64,000 nucleotides of DNA from Paenibacillus sp. BIC5C1 (GCF_032399705.1 NZ_CP135922.1:6262001-6326000); one strand, 5' to 3'; shown: positions 47,390 through 56,744, numbered from the stretch's first letter. Made by a program: numbers and translations. Notes: a model not told the origin generated them from the sequence alone.

Positions 47390-48325
47390 CTAGTCCCGAA
47401 GCGTACGTCCGGTCAGATTGAGGAAGAGCGTTTCCAGATCAGGCTCTTCGACCTTGAGCGATTGAATGGAGATTTCATGTTTGCTGCAAATGAAGAGCAT
47501 ATCCTGTAGGTCCTGCTGTGCAGAAGGCAGCGTAATGGTCAATGTATTGTCTGATACTTCTACCGCCCGCACACGGGGGTGAAGTTTCAACTCCTCCACA
47601 ACGTTGGGACCAATGCCCAAAGTGGTGAGCACTATTTTTTCCTCAGATGCAACTCGTTCTCTCAGCTCTGCTTCGGTGCCACAGGCAATGATATGCCCTT
47701 GATCCATAATCGCTACCCGATGACTGATTGCTGCAACTTCCTCCATGTAATGACTTGTATAAATGATGGTTGACCCCATATGATTAAGCGTACGGACCGA
47801 TTCCAAAATATGATTCCGCGATTGCGGGTCGATGCCCACTGTTGGTTCATCCATAATGATTAATTCCGGCCGATGCATAATGGCACACGCAATGTTCAGC
47901 CTGCGTTTCATACCGCCTGAGAAAGTGGACGGGGTGTCCTTCGCTTTGTCCTGCAAACCTACAAATTCGAGGGATTCCTGCACCCTTTCTTTAAGCATTT
48001 TTCCACGGAGTCCATATAACCGGGCAAAAAAAGTGACATTCTCCGCAGCGGTCATCGTTTCGTATAGAGCCAAATCCTGCGGTACCAGTCCGATTTTGCG
48101 TTTCACTTCAAGCGGCCGTTCCTTGACCGATATGCCATCCAACCGAATTTCACCCTGATCCATATTTAAAAGACCGGCAATCATGCTAATTGTGGTACTT
48201 TTCCCAGCTCCATTGGGACCAAGCAATCCAAATATTTCACCTTTACCGACACTTAGATTTAAATGATCCACTGACAGCTTGCTACCGTATCGTTTCACGA
48301 CATGATCCACTTCAAGCATAGCCAT
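47390..48325 (-). CDS. ABC transporter ATPase, linearmycin-resistance LnrL-like
   Basis: This 311-residue ATPase has Walker A GLLGPNGAGKST (about 33-44), Q-loop VPQD, signature TFSGGMKRRLNIA, Walker B LIIMDEPTVGID and H-loop YTSHYMEE. A C-terminal DrrA-type regulatory extension (about 225-311) follows. It powers the two permeases encoded downstream. GAGGAG lies about 11 nt before the first ATG; an ATG two codons later is a possible alternative. The operon is divergent from the histidine kinase gene across a 209-bp regulatory region. Confidence 0.9.
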   Translation of the reverse strand: MAMLEVDHVVKRYGSKLSVDHLNLSVGKGEIFGLLGPNGAGKSTTISMIAGLLNMDQGEIRLDGISVKERPLEVKRKIGLVPQDLALYETMTAAENVTFFARLYGLRGKMLKERVQESLEFVGLQDKAKDTPSTFSGGMKRRLNIACAIMHRPELIIMDEPTVGIDPQSRNHILESVRTLNHMGSTIIYTSHYMEEVAAISHRVAIMDQGHIIACGTEAELRERVASEEKIVLTTLGIGPNVVEELKLHPRVRAVEVSDNTLTITLPSAQQDLQDMLFICSKHEISIQSLKVEEPDLETLFLNLTGRTLRD

Positions 48326-48428
48326 AGATTATACACTCCTCTTCCGTCCAGCTTCCTGCGACTGGATTTTCATATCTGTATTGTAACGAATTATGATCTT
48401 CTGCGAAGGTACGAAAGGTCATGAAACA

Positions 48429-48448
48429 AAGGTGACTTAAGTCATCTT
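48429..48448. promoter_or_regulatory. 20-bp palindrome, candidate response-regulator operator
   Basis: AAGGTGACTT|AAGTCATCTT pairs at 9 of 10 positions, with a perfect TGACTTAAGTCA core. It sits directly upstream of a strong -10 with a weak -35 facing the kinase gene, and upstream of a possible promoter facing the ABC genes. NarL-type regulators bind such dyads. Confidence 0.55.
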
Positions 48449-48476
48449 CGGTTGGGAAAACTGCCTATGATATAAT
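48447..48476 (+). promoter_or_regulatory. candidate activator-dependent promoter of the kinase gene
   Basis: TATAAT (48471-48476) is perfect, while the best -35 (TTCGGT, 48447-48452, 18 bp away) is poor and touches the palindrome, as for a promoter needing an activator. A second palindrome GAAGGTATACCTTC (48492-48505) would fall in the early transcript. Confidence 0.4.
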
Positions 48477-48534
48477 CGACATACACTACCGGAAGGTATA
48501 CCTTCACTTCTAAAATAAAGGATGTCTCTGACAT

Positions 48535-49809
48535 ATGCCGATGCGGTTGCTGCAATACGGTTTACTCATAGTTCCTGCGATTCTGTACATTCTGGTGCTA
48601 CCCCTGGAACAAGAAGATAGCTATACTCTGTATATTATCATTGCGCTAGGACTCGCAGTTTGGAAAGACTTCTCCCGTTCAGGTATGCAGCGTTTGCTGC
48701 TTGCGGCCGAAATTCTCTTCAGCTGCTGGCTGATCGCTCTATACGGCCCATTTATGTTTTTCCTCTCCTTATCTGCGCTTTATGTGTACATGTACAAACT
48801 GGATAGGACCCAGCGGTGGTTACTGCTCTCAATTCAGCTTATAGCCAGCAATATCGCGTTACATTGGTATTACACCCCACCACAGGAGCTTCATACATGG
48901 CTTACACTTCACACAAACACGGCCATTCCTTATAGCTTCACCCAAGAGACAATGGCTCGGGTAGCAGGTAACTTGCTCCTGCTCATCACCGCAGCACTCT
49001 CATGGCAGGGTTCTAGAAGTGCGAGCAGCCATGGGCAGCTTGAACAGGTGTACGATGAGCTGCGCAGTAAACATTACGAGATTCAGGAAGCACGCGAACA
49101 ATTGCTGCAATTCACGAAGCAGCTTGAAGGAGCGGCACAGGTTGAGGAGCGTACCCGGATATCCCGGCAACTTCATGATGATATTGGTCATCGCCTGATT
49201 CGCACCAAAATGATGTCTGAGGCAGCCCTCCTCACCCTCCCTATACACCCAGAACAGGGCACGGAAATGGTGAGGCAGATTCGGGATCAATTGGCCGCCA
49301 GTATGGATGACATGCGATCCACGCTTCATAAGTTGCGGCCCGACTCTTATATATCCGATGCCTACGCACTAGATCGTCTACTTGAAGACATTGGCCGGGA
49401 AACAGGGGTGAAGACGCGTTACGAAGTGCGTGGGCATTCACATGTACTCTATCCCAGCATGCAGATTGTTTTGTACAAAAATGCCAAAGAGGCCCTGACC
49501 AATGCCCTCCGTCATGGAAATGCCACTACGATTACGGTGGAACTGGAATTTGGAGAAAGAGAAATCTGTATGTCCATCAGCAACGATGGGAAGATCCATA
49601 CCCTTTCCACCAATGAACAAACGAAAGGAAGACATGAAGGGTCTCGTACTAACCCGGGCGTAAAGGCAGAGTCTACAGGACTCGGCATGGGACTTGAAGG
49701 AATGCGCCTGCGCACACAGTTGGTTGGCGGGAAACTGGAGATCAAGTCGGATTATCCCTATACGGTGATTACACGCCTGCCCATGGCGAACAAGGCTGAA
49801 CTGATCTAA
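48535..49809 (+). CDS. sensor histidine kinase (HisKA_3/NarX class), LnrJ-like
   Basis: This 424-residue kinase has about five membrane helices packed into residues 5-155 with little extracellular sequence (intramembrane-sensing type), then a coiled coil. The HisKA_3 dimerisation helix has His214 in SRQLHDDIGHR. An ATPase domain follows (N-box KNAKEALTNALRHG, G-box GLGMGLEGMRLR). It would phosphorylate the response regulator encoded 15-21 bp downstream and sense membrane insertion of an antimicrobial, as proposed for LnrJ. An AAGGATG lies upstream; ATG 48541 is an alternative start. Confidence 0.87.
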   Translation: MPMRLLQYGLLIVPAILYILVLPLEQEDSYTLYIIIALGLAVWKDFSRSGMQRLLLAAEILFSCWLIALYGPFMFFLSLSALYVYMYKLDRTQRWLLLSIQLIASNIALHWYYTPPQELHTWLTLHTNTAIPYSFTQETMARVAGNLLLLITAALSWQGSRSASSHGQLEQVYDELRSKHYEIQEAREQLLQFTKQLEGAAQVEERTRISRQLHDDIGHRLIRTKMMSEAALLTLPIHPEQGTEMVRQIRDQLAASMDDMRSTLHKLRPDSYISDAYALDRLLEDIGRETGVKTRYEVRGHSHVLYPSMQIVLYKNAKEALTNALRHGNATTITVELEFGEREICMSISNDGKIHTLSTNEQTKGRHEGSRTNPGVKAESTGLGMGLEGMRLRTQLVGGKLEIKSDYPYTVITRLPMANKAELI

Positions 49810-49830
49810 AAAAAAGGAAGTGATTTGCTC

Positions 49831-50520
49831 ATGGCCGACCTGAATGAAATAAATAACTCGAGCCATTCTGTCCCCCCTGAGTCCATTCGACTGATGCTTG
49901 CAGATGATGATTCCTTTATCCGTGAAAGTCTCAAAGTCCTGCTTGGACTCGATCCCGGTATCACCGTTACAGGTACAGCTTCAAACGGCCGGGAAGCTAT
50001 GGAACTGTTGGAGTCAGGAACAATTGCCGACGTTGTACTTATGGATATTCGCATGCCAGATTGTGACGGAGTTGAAGGTACCCGAATTATTAAGGCAAGA
50101 TTCCCTGACGTGCGTGTACTGATGCTTACCACGTTTGACGATGATGAGTATATTATCCAGGCTTTGCAAAACGGAGCCAGCGGTTATTTGCTCAAAAATG
50201 TGCCCCCTGACCGGATCATTCAAGGCATCAAGACTGTACATAACGGGGATATGTTGATTCATCCCGATATTGCTCGTAAGCTCGCGAGTCTACTCCGTCC
50301 TGCTGCAGCTCCTCAAACACATGAACCCATTGACTCTTACGGATTAACCCGTATGGAACTGGCTGTTGCAGAGGCTATATCCGAAGGGCTGTCCAATAAA
50401 GAAATTGCCGCAAAGCTATTCTTAAGCGAAGGCACGGTCAAAAACTATGTTACGGATATTCTCGGCAAGCTTAGTTTACGCGACCGGACCCAAATCGCCA
50501 TTTTCATGTTAAAAAAGTAG
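49831..50520 (+). CDS. NarL/LuxR-family response regulator, LnrK-like
   Basis: This protein of about 229 residues has a receiver domain (about 19-135) with the phosphoacceptor Asp72 in VLMDIRMP, the acidic pair in LADDDS, and the Thr/Lys positions in LTTFDD and LLKNVPP. A LuxR-type helix-turn-helix follows (about 165-229; GLTRMELAVAEAI, SNKEIAAKLFLSEGTVKNYV). A TTG at 49825 is also in frame, but the ATG at 49831 has AAGGAAG 10 nt upstream. It likely activates the divergent ABC operon and its own operon through the palindrome at 48429-48448. Confidence 0.9.
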   Translation: MADLNEINNSSHSVPPESIRLMLADDDSFIRESLKVLLGLDPGITVTGTASNGREAMELLESGTIADVVLMDIRMPDCDGVEGTRIIKARFPDVRVLMLTTFDDDEYIIQALQNGASGYLLKNVPPDRIIQGIKTVHNGDMLIHPDIARKLASLLRPAAAPQTHEPIDSYGLTRMELAVAEAISEGLSNKEIAAKLFLSEGTVKNYVTDILGKLSLRDRTQIAIFMLKK

Positions 50521-50523
50521 CAA

Positions 50524-50570
50524 AAAGGGTATTTCCCTCGCCCAATTAGGCGGAGGAAATACCCTTTCTT
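50524..50570. terminator. bidirectional terminator between response regulator and minJ-like gene
   Basis: AAAGGGTATTTCC and GGAAATACCCTTT form the main stem with an inner CGCC/GGCG arm; T-rich flanks are present on both sides. Confidence 0.9.
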
Positions 50571-50572
50571 CA

Positions 50573-51898
50573 TTACATCTCTACAGATCTTTGCTCCCCC
50601 GTCGGTGCGGGTGGCAGTGCTAGTGGAGCCTCAACATCAAGCTGATCTTTCCGACGTCGTGCGAACAACTTGAGACTTACGATATGAAACAGAGTTAGCG
50701 GACGCAAGCGGAGCGCCCAGGCTTCATGATTATCCGGAGCCATGAGCACCCCGAGCTGGTGATGCTCACCTTCATAGATCGCCCGTTGCATGAACTTGCT
50801 CTCACCCTGATGATTACGTACCTCCAGCTTACAAAAGGCCGGATTCATACGCAAAGCGCGATGTAATTGCTCAGGCGAATGCACCAATACGCCATTCACC
50901 TTGTACAGGGTCTCCCCTGCTTCAATTCCCAGTTCTTCCGCAGGACTATCAGGAATGACGCCAAGCACCTTCAAGCCATGCTCAGGGTGTACAAACAGCG
51001 GGCTGCGGTTTTGCTCCTCAAAGCCACTGTACCACACCAGGAACTCATGCCCAATGAAAGCAGCCAAGGCTGCGACAACCATGAGTGGAGACCACCACGC
51101 AGCCAGGAGGCTGAGCACAAGTAGCCCTGTCCCATATAGCAACAATCGCTTTGCGGAAATCTGGACTTTTTTCCCCGGCAGCATACTTTGCGTAACTTCT
51201 CCGAATCCCAGCATAATCGGCAGCGCAACCAGCATGTAGCTATTTCCACCGCTGATCAAAGCTGTCCATGGCAATTCGGCCCCGCCCGTAACGGGAACCA
51301 GAATCAGTAACGGAATCGGCCAGAAATGCTGCAACTGGTATCCTCCAACGAGCTTGCCGCGTTTACCTTCGAAGAGCAAAGGCGATGCCATCGATACCCC
51401 TTGCATGCGTACCATCAGGGCTTCACCGATATGTAATACAGCTGCGAGCACAAGAAGTGCAGGCATATCCATCGCACGTAATGCTTCAGTGACACTTCCC
51501 ATCCAACCTGCCGGCTGCCAGCCCGAAGCCATATTTAAACTAAACTGCAACACGCCAAGCAAACCTGCAGCATAAGCAAAACATAAATATCGGATACGGA
51601 ATAATGCCAAGAATAACGTAGCTGCCCATATACAGATCAGGCTGCTCAGTGTAAGATGCGCCCCGAGAAACAGCGATATAACGGAGACCATTACACCGAT
51701 CACAATACCTCCAAGTACTGCACGAATGGTCTGTGTTATCGAGCTTTGCAGACGAACGTGGAACAATTTACGTTCCTGTAAGAGTTGACGATGATAAACG
51801 AGAGCAATCAAGATTACCGCAATATAATAAAACGGCTGAATAAACAACTGCAACAATGCTTCTCCTAATGTGGTTAACCATGGCCAAGCCCATTCCAT
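50573..51898 (-). CDS. minJ: PDZ-domain polytopic membrane protein, MinJ-like
   Basis: This 441-residue protein has about eight membrane helices (residues 15-300), followed by a cytoplasmic PDZ domain (about 305-385; LKVLGVIPDSPAEELGIEAGETLYKV split over the binding loop) and a basic then proline-rich tail. The architecture and the position beside ctpB and ftsEX match MinJ (YvjD), which links DivIVA to MinD at division sites in B. subtilis. Sequence identity cannot be measured here, so the symbol is by architecture and synteny. It is separated from ctpB by a terminator, so it is transcribed from its own promoter or by read-through. Confidence 0.72.
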   Translation of the reverse strand: MEWAWPWLTTLGEALLQLFIQPFYYIAVILIALVYHRQLLQERKLFHVRLQSSITQTIRAVLGGIVIGVMVSVISLFLGAHLTLSSLICIWAATLFLALFRIRYLCFAYAAGLLGVLQFSLNMASGWQPAGWMGSVTEALRAMDMPALLVLAAVLHIGEALMVRMQGVSMASPLLFEGKRGKLVGGYQLQHFWPIPLLILVPVTGGAELPWTALISGGNSYMLVALPIMLGFGEVTQSMLPGKKVQISAKRLLLYGTGLLVLSLLAAWWSPLMVVAALAAFIGHEFLVWYSGFEEQNRSPLFVHPEHGLKVLGVIPDSPAEELGIEAGETLYKVNGVLVHSPEQLHRALRMNPAFCKLEVRNHQGESKFMQRAIYEGEHHQLGVLMAPDNHEAWALRLRPLTLFHIVSLKLFARRRKDQLDVEAPLALPPAPTGEQRSVEM

Positions 51899-51937
51899 TG
51901 TGGACGGTCACCCCTCTCCTTCAGCCGGTTCAGAAAA

Positions 51938-51964
51938 AAAGAAGGCTGAAAATCAGCCTTCTTT
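51938..51964 (-). terminator. terminator of ctpB
   Basis: On the minus strand AAAGAAGGCTGA-TTT-TCAGCCTTCTTT runs into further Ts. The stem begins within the ctpB stop codon. Confidence 0.9.
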
Positions 51965-53432
51965 ATGGCTTCGACACTGCGGACGAAATATCCTTTGAGA
52001 CATTTTCGATCGCGCGCTTCAGCTGTGCATCATATTGAGGATTGGCAATGCGTTCAATCAGAGCCGCTTCCAGTGATTCCGCGGTTTTCTCATCAATCTG
52101 GCCAGTTGCTTGAATGCCTTTTTGTTTCTGGAATGCTTTGACCGCTTCTTCTGTCTTCTGGTCATAGTATCCATCTACACGATCCGGCTTAAAGTCAAGT
52201 CCTCTCAGCATCGTCTGCGCACTTTTCACATCCGTGCTATTGCTGTCGTATTTCAAAGGTAATTTTTCTTTGTTGATTGGTGCCACCGAGAAGTAATCCG
52301 GCTGGTTCACCGCAATATCCGGTTTGATACCTTTTTCATGAATCCAGTCCCCGTTCGGAGTCAGCCATTTCGCAATGGTGATTTTCAGCAGGCTGCCATC
52401 ACCCATCTGCTTGTCATAACTCGTCTGTACGGTTCCTTTACCAAAGGAATTTTCTCCAACCAACGTTGCGCCTGCCGACTGTTGCAATGCACCAGCCAAA
52501 ATTTCCGACGCACTCGCACTTCCTTTGTTCATCAATACCGTAATTGGATACGATTTACCTGATCCGTTTGATTTGCTTTGTTCCTTTTTACCATTCTTGT
52601 CTTCCACTTGAACAATAACTTTGCCTTTCGGAACAAATTGCTCTGCAATATCAATAACGACCTGCAAAACACCACCCGGGTCATTACGAACATCAATGAT
52701 TAAGCCCTTCATGTTCTGCTTCTCCAGCTTCGCCAGTTCTTCCTTAAAGCGATCTCCTGTGTTCAGCGAGAATTGAGTGATTGTAATCACACCAACACCG
52801 TTATCCTCCATGTGGGCGTAAACCGTCTCCAGATCAATGTCATCACGCACAATGACAAATTCAATCAGCTCGGAAGATCCGGCACGTTTAACCTGCACCT
52901 TCGCTTCACTGCCTTTTGGACCTCTGATTTTGTTAACGGCTTTGTTCAGTTCCAAACCTTGCAGGGATTCACCATTCACGGACATAATCATGTCTTTCGC
53001 GCGAATACCCGCTTTTTCGGCAGGCGATCCTTTGATCGGTGATACTACTACAACATTTCCGTCCTGTGAGGATACCTCTGCACCGATTCCGGTAAATGAA
53101 CCTTCAATCGACTCCTCGAACTGGGCCGCTGTTTCCTGCCCCATATAGTTGGAGTACGGATCACCTAGAGATTCCATCATGCCGTTGATCGCACCATCAA
53201 TCAGTTTGGTTCGATCCACGTCTTTATAATAGTTGCTTGAGATCAAATCCATCGCGGTTTCAATCTTCTTCAAATCGTTCTTCTGCTGCGAACTGCCTGT
53301 TACGCTGGCGAGCAATCCTTCACCAGGTGTCGTTTGTGCCAGACCAGGTGAGCTCATCAGCACCAGCGTAAGCAAGCTGCCTCCGAGAAGGGCTACAATG
53401 ACAAGCAGCAGGGCCGATCTTTTCTTCATCAT
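51963..53432 (-). CDS. ctpB: C-terminal processing peptidase CtpB (S41 family)
   Basis: This 489-residue exported serine protease has an N-terminal signal anchor (about 5-27). A PDZ domain follows (about 110-190; GIGAEV, VSPIKGSPAEKAGI), then the S41 core with the Ser-Lys-Gln triad by family alignment: Ser307 in NKGSASASE, Lys332 and Gln336 in SFGKGTVQ. A C-terminal peptidoglycan-binding domain (about 405-465) completes it. In B. subtilis CtpB cleaves SpoIVFA to trigger sigma-K activation; a similar sporulation or wall role is likely. GGCGGTGA lies upstream of the first of two ATGs. Confidence 0.94.
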   Translation of the reverse strand: MMKKRSALLLVIVALLGGSLLTLVLMSSPGLAQTTPGEGLLASVTGSSQQKNDLKKIETAMDLISSNYYKDVDRTKLIDGAINGMMESLGDPYSNYMGQETAAQFEESIEGSFTGIGAEVSSQDGNVVVVSPIKGSPAEKAGIRAKDMIMSVNGESLQGLELNKAVNKIRGPKGSEAKVQVKRAGSSELIEFVIVRDDIDLETVYAHMEDNGVGVITITQFSLNTGDRFKEELAKLEKQNMKGLIIDVRNDPGGVLQVVIDIAEQFVPKGKVIVQVEDKNGKKEQSKSNGSGKSYPITVLMNKGSASASEILAGALQQSAGATLVGENSFGKGTVQTSYDKQMGDGSLLKITIAKWLTPNGDWIHEKGIKPDIAVNQPDYFSVAPINKEKLPLKYDSNSTDVKSAQTMLRGLDFKPDRVDGYYDQKTEEAVKAFQKQKGIQATGQIDEKTAESLEAALIERIANPQYDAQLKRAIENVSKDISSAVSKP

Positions 53433-53566
53433 CCGTTTGTCACCGCCTTTAATATTGAAGCGTGTCTAATTCAATTGTTCTGTGAAACTTTCCCTGAACA
53501 TGCCAGCTTAGTATATGCCTAGCTTGTACGGAATATGTTTGTTCCATTCCAACTGTTGGCTAAAAA

Positions 53567-54856
53567 CTACAAATAGTTAAAAGGATTCACTGCTGTTCCA
53601 TTATCACGTACTTCAAAATGCAAATGCGGTCCAGTGGAGTTGCCTGTACTACCTGATTCAGCAATAATATCGCCACGGCTTACCGTGTCACCCTTGCTTA
53701 CCTTAAATCCGCCTTCACGTAAATGACCGTAAAGCGTCCATAGTCCGCCTCCATGGTCAACAATGACGGTGTAACCATATCCACTATACCATTCAGCCAT
53801 GATGACGATCCCGCCAGAAGCAGCATGAACGGACGTTCCTTGAGCAACAGCAAAGTCTACACCTGCATGCATTTTACCTACTTCACCCGTGATCGGGTGA
53901 ATACGAGGTCCAAAACCAGAAGATACACGCGCACCTGATACTGGCATACCAAAGATGCCGTTACCACTGGAGTATGACGTGCTACTGCTACTGCTGCTGC
54001 TGTTGGAGCTAACCTTGGTCGCCGCCTTCGCAGCTGCCGCGGCACGTGCAGCTGCTGCTGCTTTTGCTTTGGCTGCTGCCGCCGCTTGCTGCTCACGCAA
54101 TTTATTTTTCTCTTGCAGAAGGGCCGAACGTTTGCTGGCAATCTGCATCAATACGTCTTCCTGCTCTTGCGTCAGTTCTTCCGACTCTTCAATTTTAGCA
54201 TCATAAGAAGCGAGAAGCACTTGCTTCTCCTGTTCCTTCTCATTCAATTGGGACTTACGCTGTTTCTTCTGCGCATACAGACTCTTGGCTTCTGCATATT
54301 GCACATCCAGTTCTGCTTTTTTATCCACGACGAGCTGCTTATCCTTTTTGTGTTCATCCAACAAGTGCTGATCCTGATCCACAATCGTTTTCAGTGAATC
54401 GGCACGAGTCAGGAAATCAGAGAAGCTTGTTGAAGTTAACAACACATCGAGATAAGAAACGGCACCATCTGTATACATCAGCCGTACACGTGATTCAAGT
54501 AATTTCTCTCTTGCAACGATACGTTCTTCTGCGGCTTGCAGATCTTTTTTCGTTGTCCGAAGATCCTCTTCCGTATTTTCAATCTGCAACGATACGTTTG
54601 CCAGCTCATCACTAACCACATTGATCTGCTCCATGACGACTTTCAAGTAAGCATTGGTCTTGTTCTTGTAATGCTGGGCTTCCTTTTTGTTGCTGGCAGC
54701 CTTTTGCTGCTCCTTTTTGGCCGAAGCTGCCTTATTCTCCAGTTGCTGAATCTGCTGATCAATGTCGCTAATGCTACTCTTGGCATATCCGTCAGAAGGT
54801 TGAAGCGTCAAACTGGCCAATAACGTTAAAGCCAGCAGCGAAGCTGTTTTTTTCAA
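53567..54856 (-). CDS. coiled-coil M23 (LytM) murein hydrolase, EnvC/PcsB-type FtsEX partner
   Basis: This exported protein of about 429 residues starts with a signal peptide (KKTASLLALTLLASL, cleavage near GYA). It has two long coiled coils (about 30-120 and 155-262), an Ala/Lys then Ser-rich linker (about 258-298), and an M23 domain. His330 and Asp334 (KMHAGVDF), His378 (YGHL) and His411/His413 (GPHLHFE) are all present, so it should be an active endopeptidase, unlike EnvC itself. The frame also opens at an ATG at 54871, but that codon's GGGGGATC makes a good Shine-Dalgarno 8 nt before the TTG at 54856, which starts directly at the signal peptide. It lies just downstream of ftsEX. Confidence 0.88.
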   Translation of the reverse strand: MKKTASLLALTLLASLTLQPSDGYAKSSISDIDQQIQQLENKAASAKKEQQKAASNKKEAQHYKNKTNAYLKVVMEQINVVSDELANVSLQIENTEEDLRTTKKDLQAAEERIVAREKLLESRVRLMYTDGAVSYLDVLLTSTSFSDFLTRADSLKTIVDQDQHLLDEHKKDKQLVVDKKAELDVQYAEAKSLYAQKKQRKSQLNEKEQEKQVLLASYDAKIEESEELTQEQEDVLMQIASKRSALLQEKNKLREQQAAAAAKAKAAAAARAAAAAKAATKVSSNSSSSSSSTSYSSGNGIFGMPVSGARVSSGFGPRIHPITGEVGKMHAGVDFAVAQGTSVHAASGGIVIMAEWYSGYGYTVIVDHGGGLWTLYGHLREGGFKVSKGDTVSRGDIIAESGSTGNSTGPHLHFEVRDNGTAVNPFNYL

Positions 54857-55009
54857 AATGTGATCCCCCATCCTATGATTTCACAAGAAAGCAACCTGCA
54901 CAGGTGGTGAACAGCATGTTCTTTGCTTTCTTTACACTAAAGACTCCGTCCTTACTACATATCGTCAAACAGCGTTCAGTTGTGAACCTGCTTTGCCATT
55001 CTTTTCCGA

Positions 55010-55927
55010 TTAAACGTTAAGAGATTTGCGGATGGACAATGTACTTCCCAAAATACCGACCAGTACACCCAGTCCGATCAACAATGTTCCAAACAGCAGC
55101 CAAATATCACCGAGTGGAATTAGATTAAGCATCTGCATGAATACATCCTGACCAATCGTGGCCATCAGGCGGCTGTAACCAAAGAACAGTACCGCTACCG
55201 TAATCGCCGAACCGATCAATCCAATCAATGCCCCTTCGACAAAGAAAGGCCAACGTATGAACGTGTTGGTTGCCCCAACCAGTTTCATAATACCGATCTC
55301 CCGGCGCCGGGCCAGAATCGTTACGCGAATCGTATTCGAGATCAGGAACATGGACATCAACCCCAGTCCCCCGACAAAAATAAATCCGATATTCCGGACA
55401 AGCTTCGTAAATTTGAACAACACTTCCACCGTTTCTTTGCCGTAGTTCACTTTCATGATCGGCTTCTCCGGGTGTTTATCGTTCAATGCTTCGATTTTTT
55501 GCGCCACAAAAGTGACGGTTTCCGGTTCGATGACCTCTACTTCAATAGTCTCCGGCAGTGGATTGTTATCCACATCGAAACCGCTCAGCACATTGTCTGC
55601 ACTTTCTCCGAGACGTTCACGAAACTCCTTGAGTCCTTCTTCTTTGGAGACAAAACGAATCTCACTGACTTCAGGCATGGCACTGATTTCCTGCTCCAGC
55701 GTGTTGCGCAGGTTCTCATCCACGTTCAGCTCGAGAAACGTACTGATCTCGACCTGACTGTCCACCTGGTTGGCCATGGAATTCACATTAAGCACCAGCA
55801 GCATGAACACGCCCAGAATGAGCAATGACACGATAATGGACATGATGGAGGCCACGGACATCCAGCCGTTGCGGAATACGTTTTTGAATCCCTCCCGCAA
55901 ATGGCGCAAGAGAGTACTAAAATTCAT
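55010..55927 (-). CDS. ftsX: cell division ABC permease FtsX
   Basis: This 305-residue protein has four membrane helices (about 22-45, 180-202, 228-250, 275-298) and one large extracytoplasmic domain (about 48-172) that in FtsX contacts the wall hydrolase. RREIGIMKLVGATNTFIRWPFFVEG is the conserved cytoplasmic loop (about 212-236). The start overlaps the end of ftsE by 11 bp with GAGGGGAA upstream, so the subunits are coupled. With FtsE it forms the complex that activates the M23 hydrolase encoded 154 bp further on. Confidence 0.96.
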   Translation of the reverse strand: MNFSTLLRHLREGFKNVFRNGWMSVASIMSIIVSLLILGVFMLLVLNVNSMANQVDSQVEISTFLELNVDENLRNTLEQEISAMPEVSEIRFVSKEEGLKEFRERLGESADNVLSGFDVDNNPLPETIEVEVIEPETVTFVAQKIEALNDKHPEKPIMKVNYGKETVEVLFKFTKLVRNIGFIFVGGLGLMSMFLISNTIRVTILARRREIGIMKLVGATNTFIRWPFFVEGALIGLIGSAITVAVLFFGYSRLMATIGQDVFMQMLNLIPLGDIWLLFGTLLIGLGVLVGILGSTLSIRKSLNV

Positions 55928-56603
55928 AACCGTATTCCCCTCTCATCTGATCCCGTACAATCTGTCCCCGTTCAATCGCAATAACCCGTTTACGCATCGT
56001 ATTGACGATATCCTTGTTGTGGGTCGCCATGACAATGGTTGTTCCGCGGAAATTAATCTCATCCAGTAGCTGCATAATGCCCCATGACGTCTCCGGATCA
56101 AGGTTACCCGTAGGCTCGTCCGCAATAATAACAGACGGATTGTTCACGATGGCACGTGCGATGGCAATACGCTGCTGTTCTCCACCCGACAACTGTGAAG
56201 GTTCACGATTCGCCTTGCTGCGCAATCCAACCAGATCAAGCACTTCCATCACTCGTTTCTTGATGTGGCGCTTCGGTGCTTCTATAACTTCCATGGCAAA
56301 TGCCACATTCTCAAATGCCGTCATGCGTGGCAGCAACCTGAAATCCTGGAACACAACGCCGATATTCCGGCGTACGTAAGGAATTTTGCGTGGCTTTAAC
56401 TTTCCGATATTAAATCCGTTAATGGATATTTGTCCTTTGGTCGGAACTTCTTCCCTGTACATCAATTTCATAAATGTCGATTTGCCTGCGCCGGACGGAC
56501 CGACGATATAGACAAATTCATTGCGGTCGATCTTCACCGACACCCCTTGTAATGCGTGGGTACCATTGGCGTAGGTCTTCCACACGTCCTGCATTTCTAT
56601 CAC
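55917..56603 (-). CDS. ftsE: cell division ABC ATPase FtsE
   Basis: This ATPase of about 228 residues has Walker A VGPSGAGKST, Q-loop VFQDFRLL, signature LSGGEQQRIAIA, Walker B VIIADEPTGNLD and H-loop MATHNKD. The frame opens 12 codons earlier at an ATG (56639) with no good ribosome binding site. The GTG at 56603 gives VIEMQDVWKTY, the usual FtsE beginning, with GGGAAG seven nt upstream. The choice is probable but not certain. First gene of the ftsE-ftsX-hydrolase unit, divergent from the VanW gene across a region with a WalR-like box. Confidence 0.95.
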   Translation of the reverse strand: MIEMQDVWKTYANGTHALQGVSVKIDRNEFVYIVGPSGAGKSTFMKLMYREEVPTKGQISINGFNIGKLKPRKIPYVRRNIGVVFQDFRLLPRMTAFENVAFAMEVIEAPKRHIKKRVMEVLDLVGLRSKANREPSQLSGGEQQRIAIARAIVNNPSVIIADEPTGNLDPETSWGIMQLLDEINFRGTTIVMATHNKDIVNTMRKRVIAIERGQIVRDQMRGEYGYEF

Positions 56604-56744
56604 ATCATCACTTCCCGTTGCATAGTTAGCCATTATCATTTCGACACAATCCCGGCATTTCCTTTAAAAAGACCTGAATTTCATCAGGGAAAATCCATTT
56701 CACCCCTTTTTCGATGGTGAAGCATGGATTCATATGAATTTTAT

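Noticed and set aside
53995-54100. Ala/Ser-coding low-complexity tract in the M23 hydrolase gene as a phase-variable repeat
   Set aside because: The codons are mixed rather than a pure short tandem repeat, and the tract encodes a normal flexible linker between coiled coil and catalytic domain.
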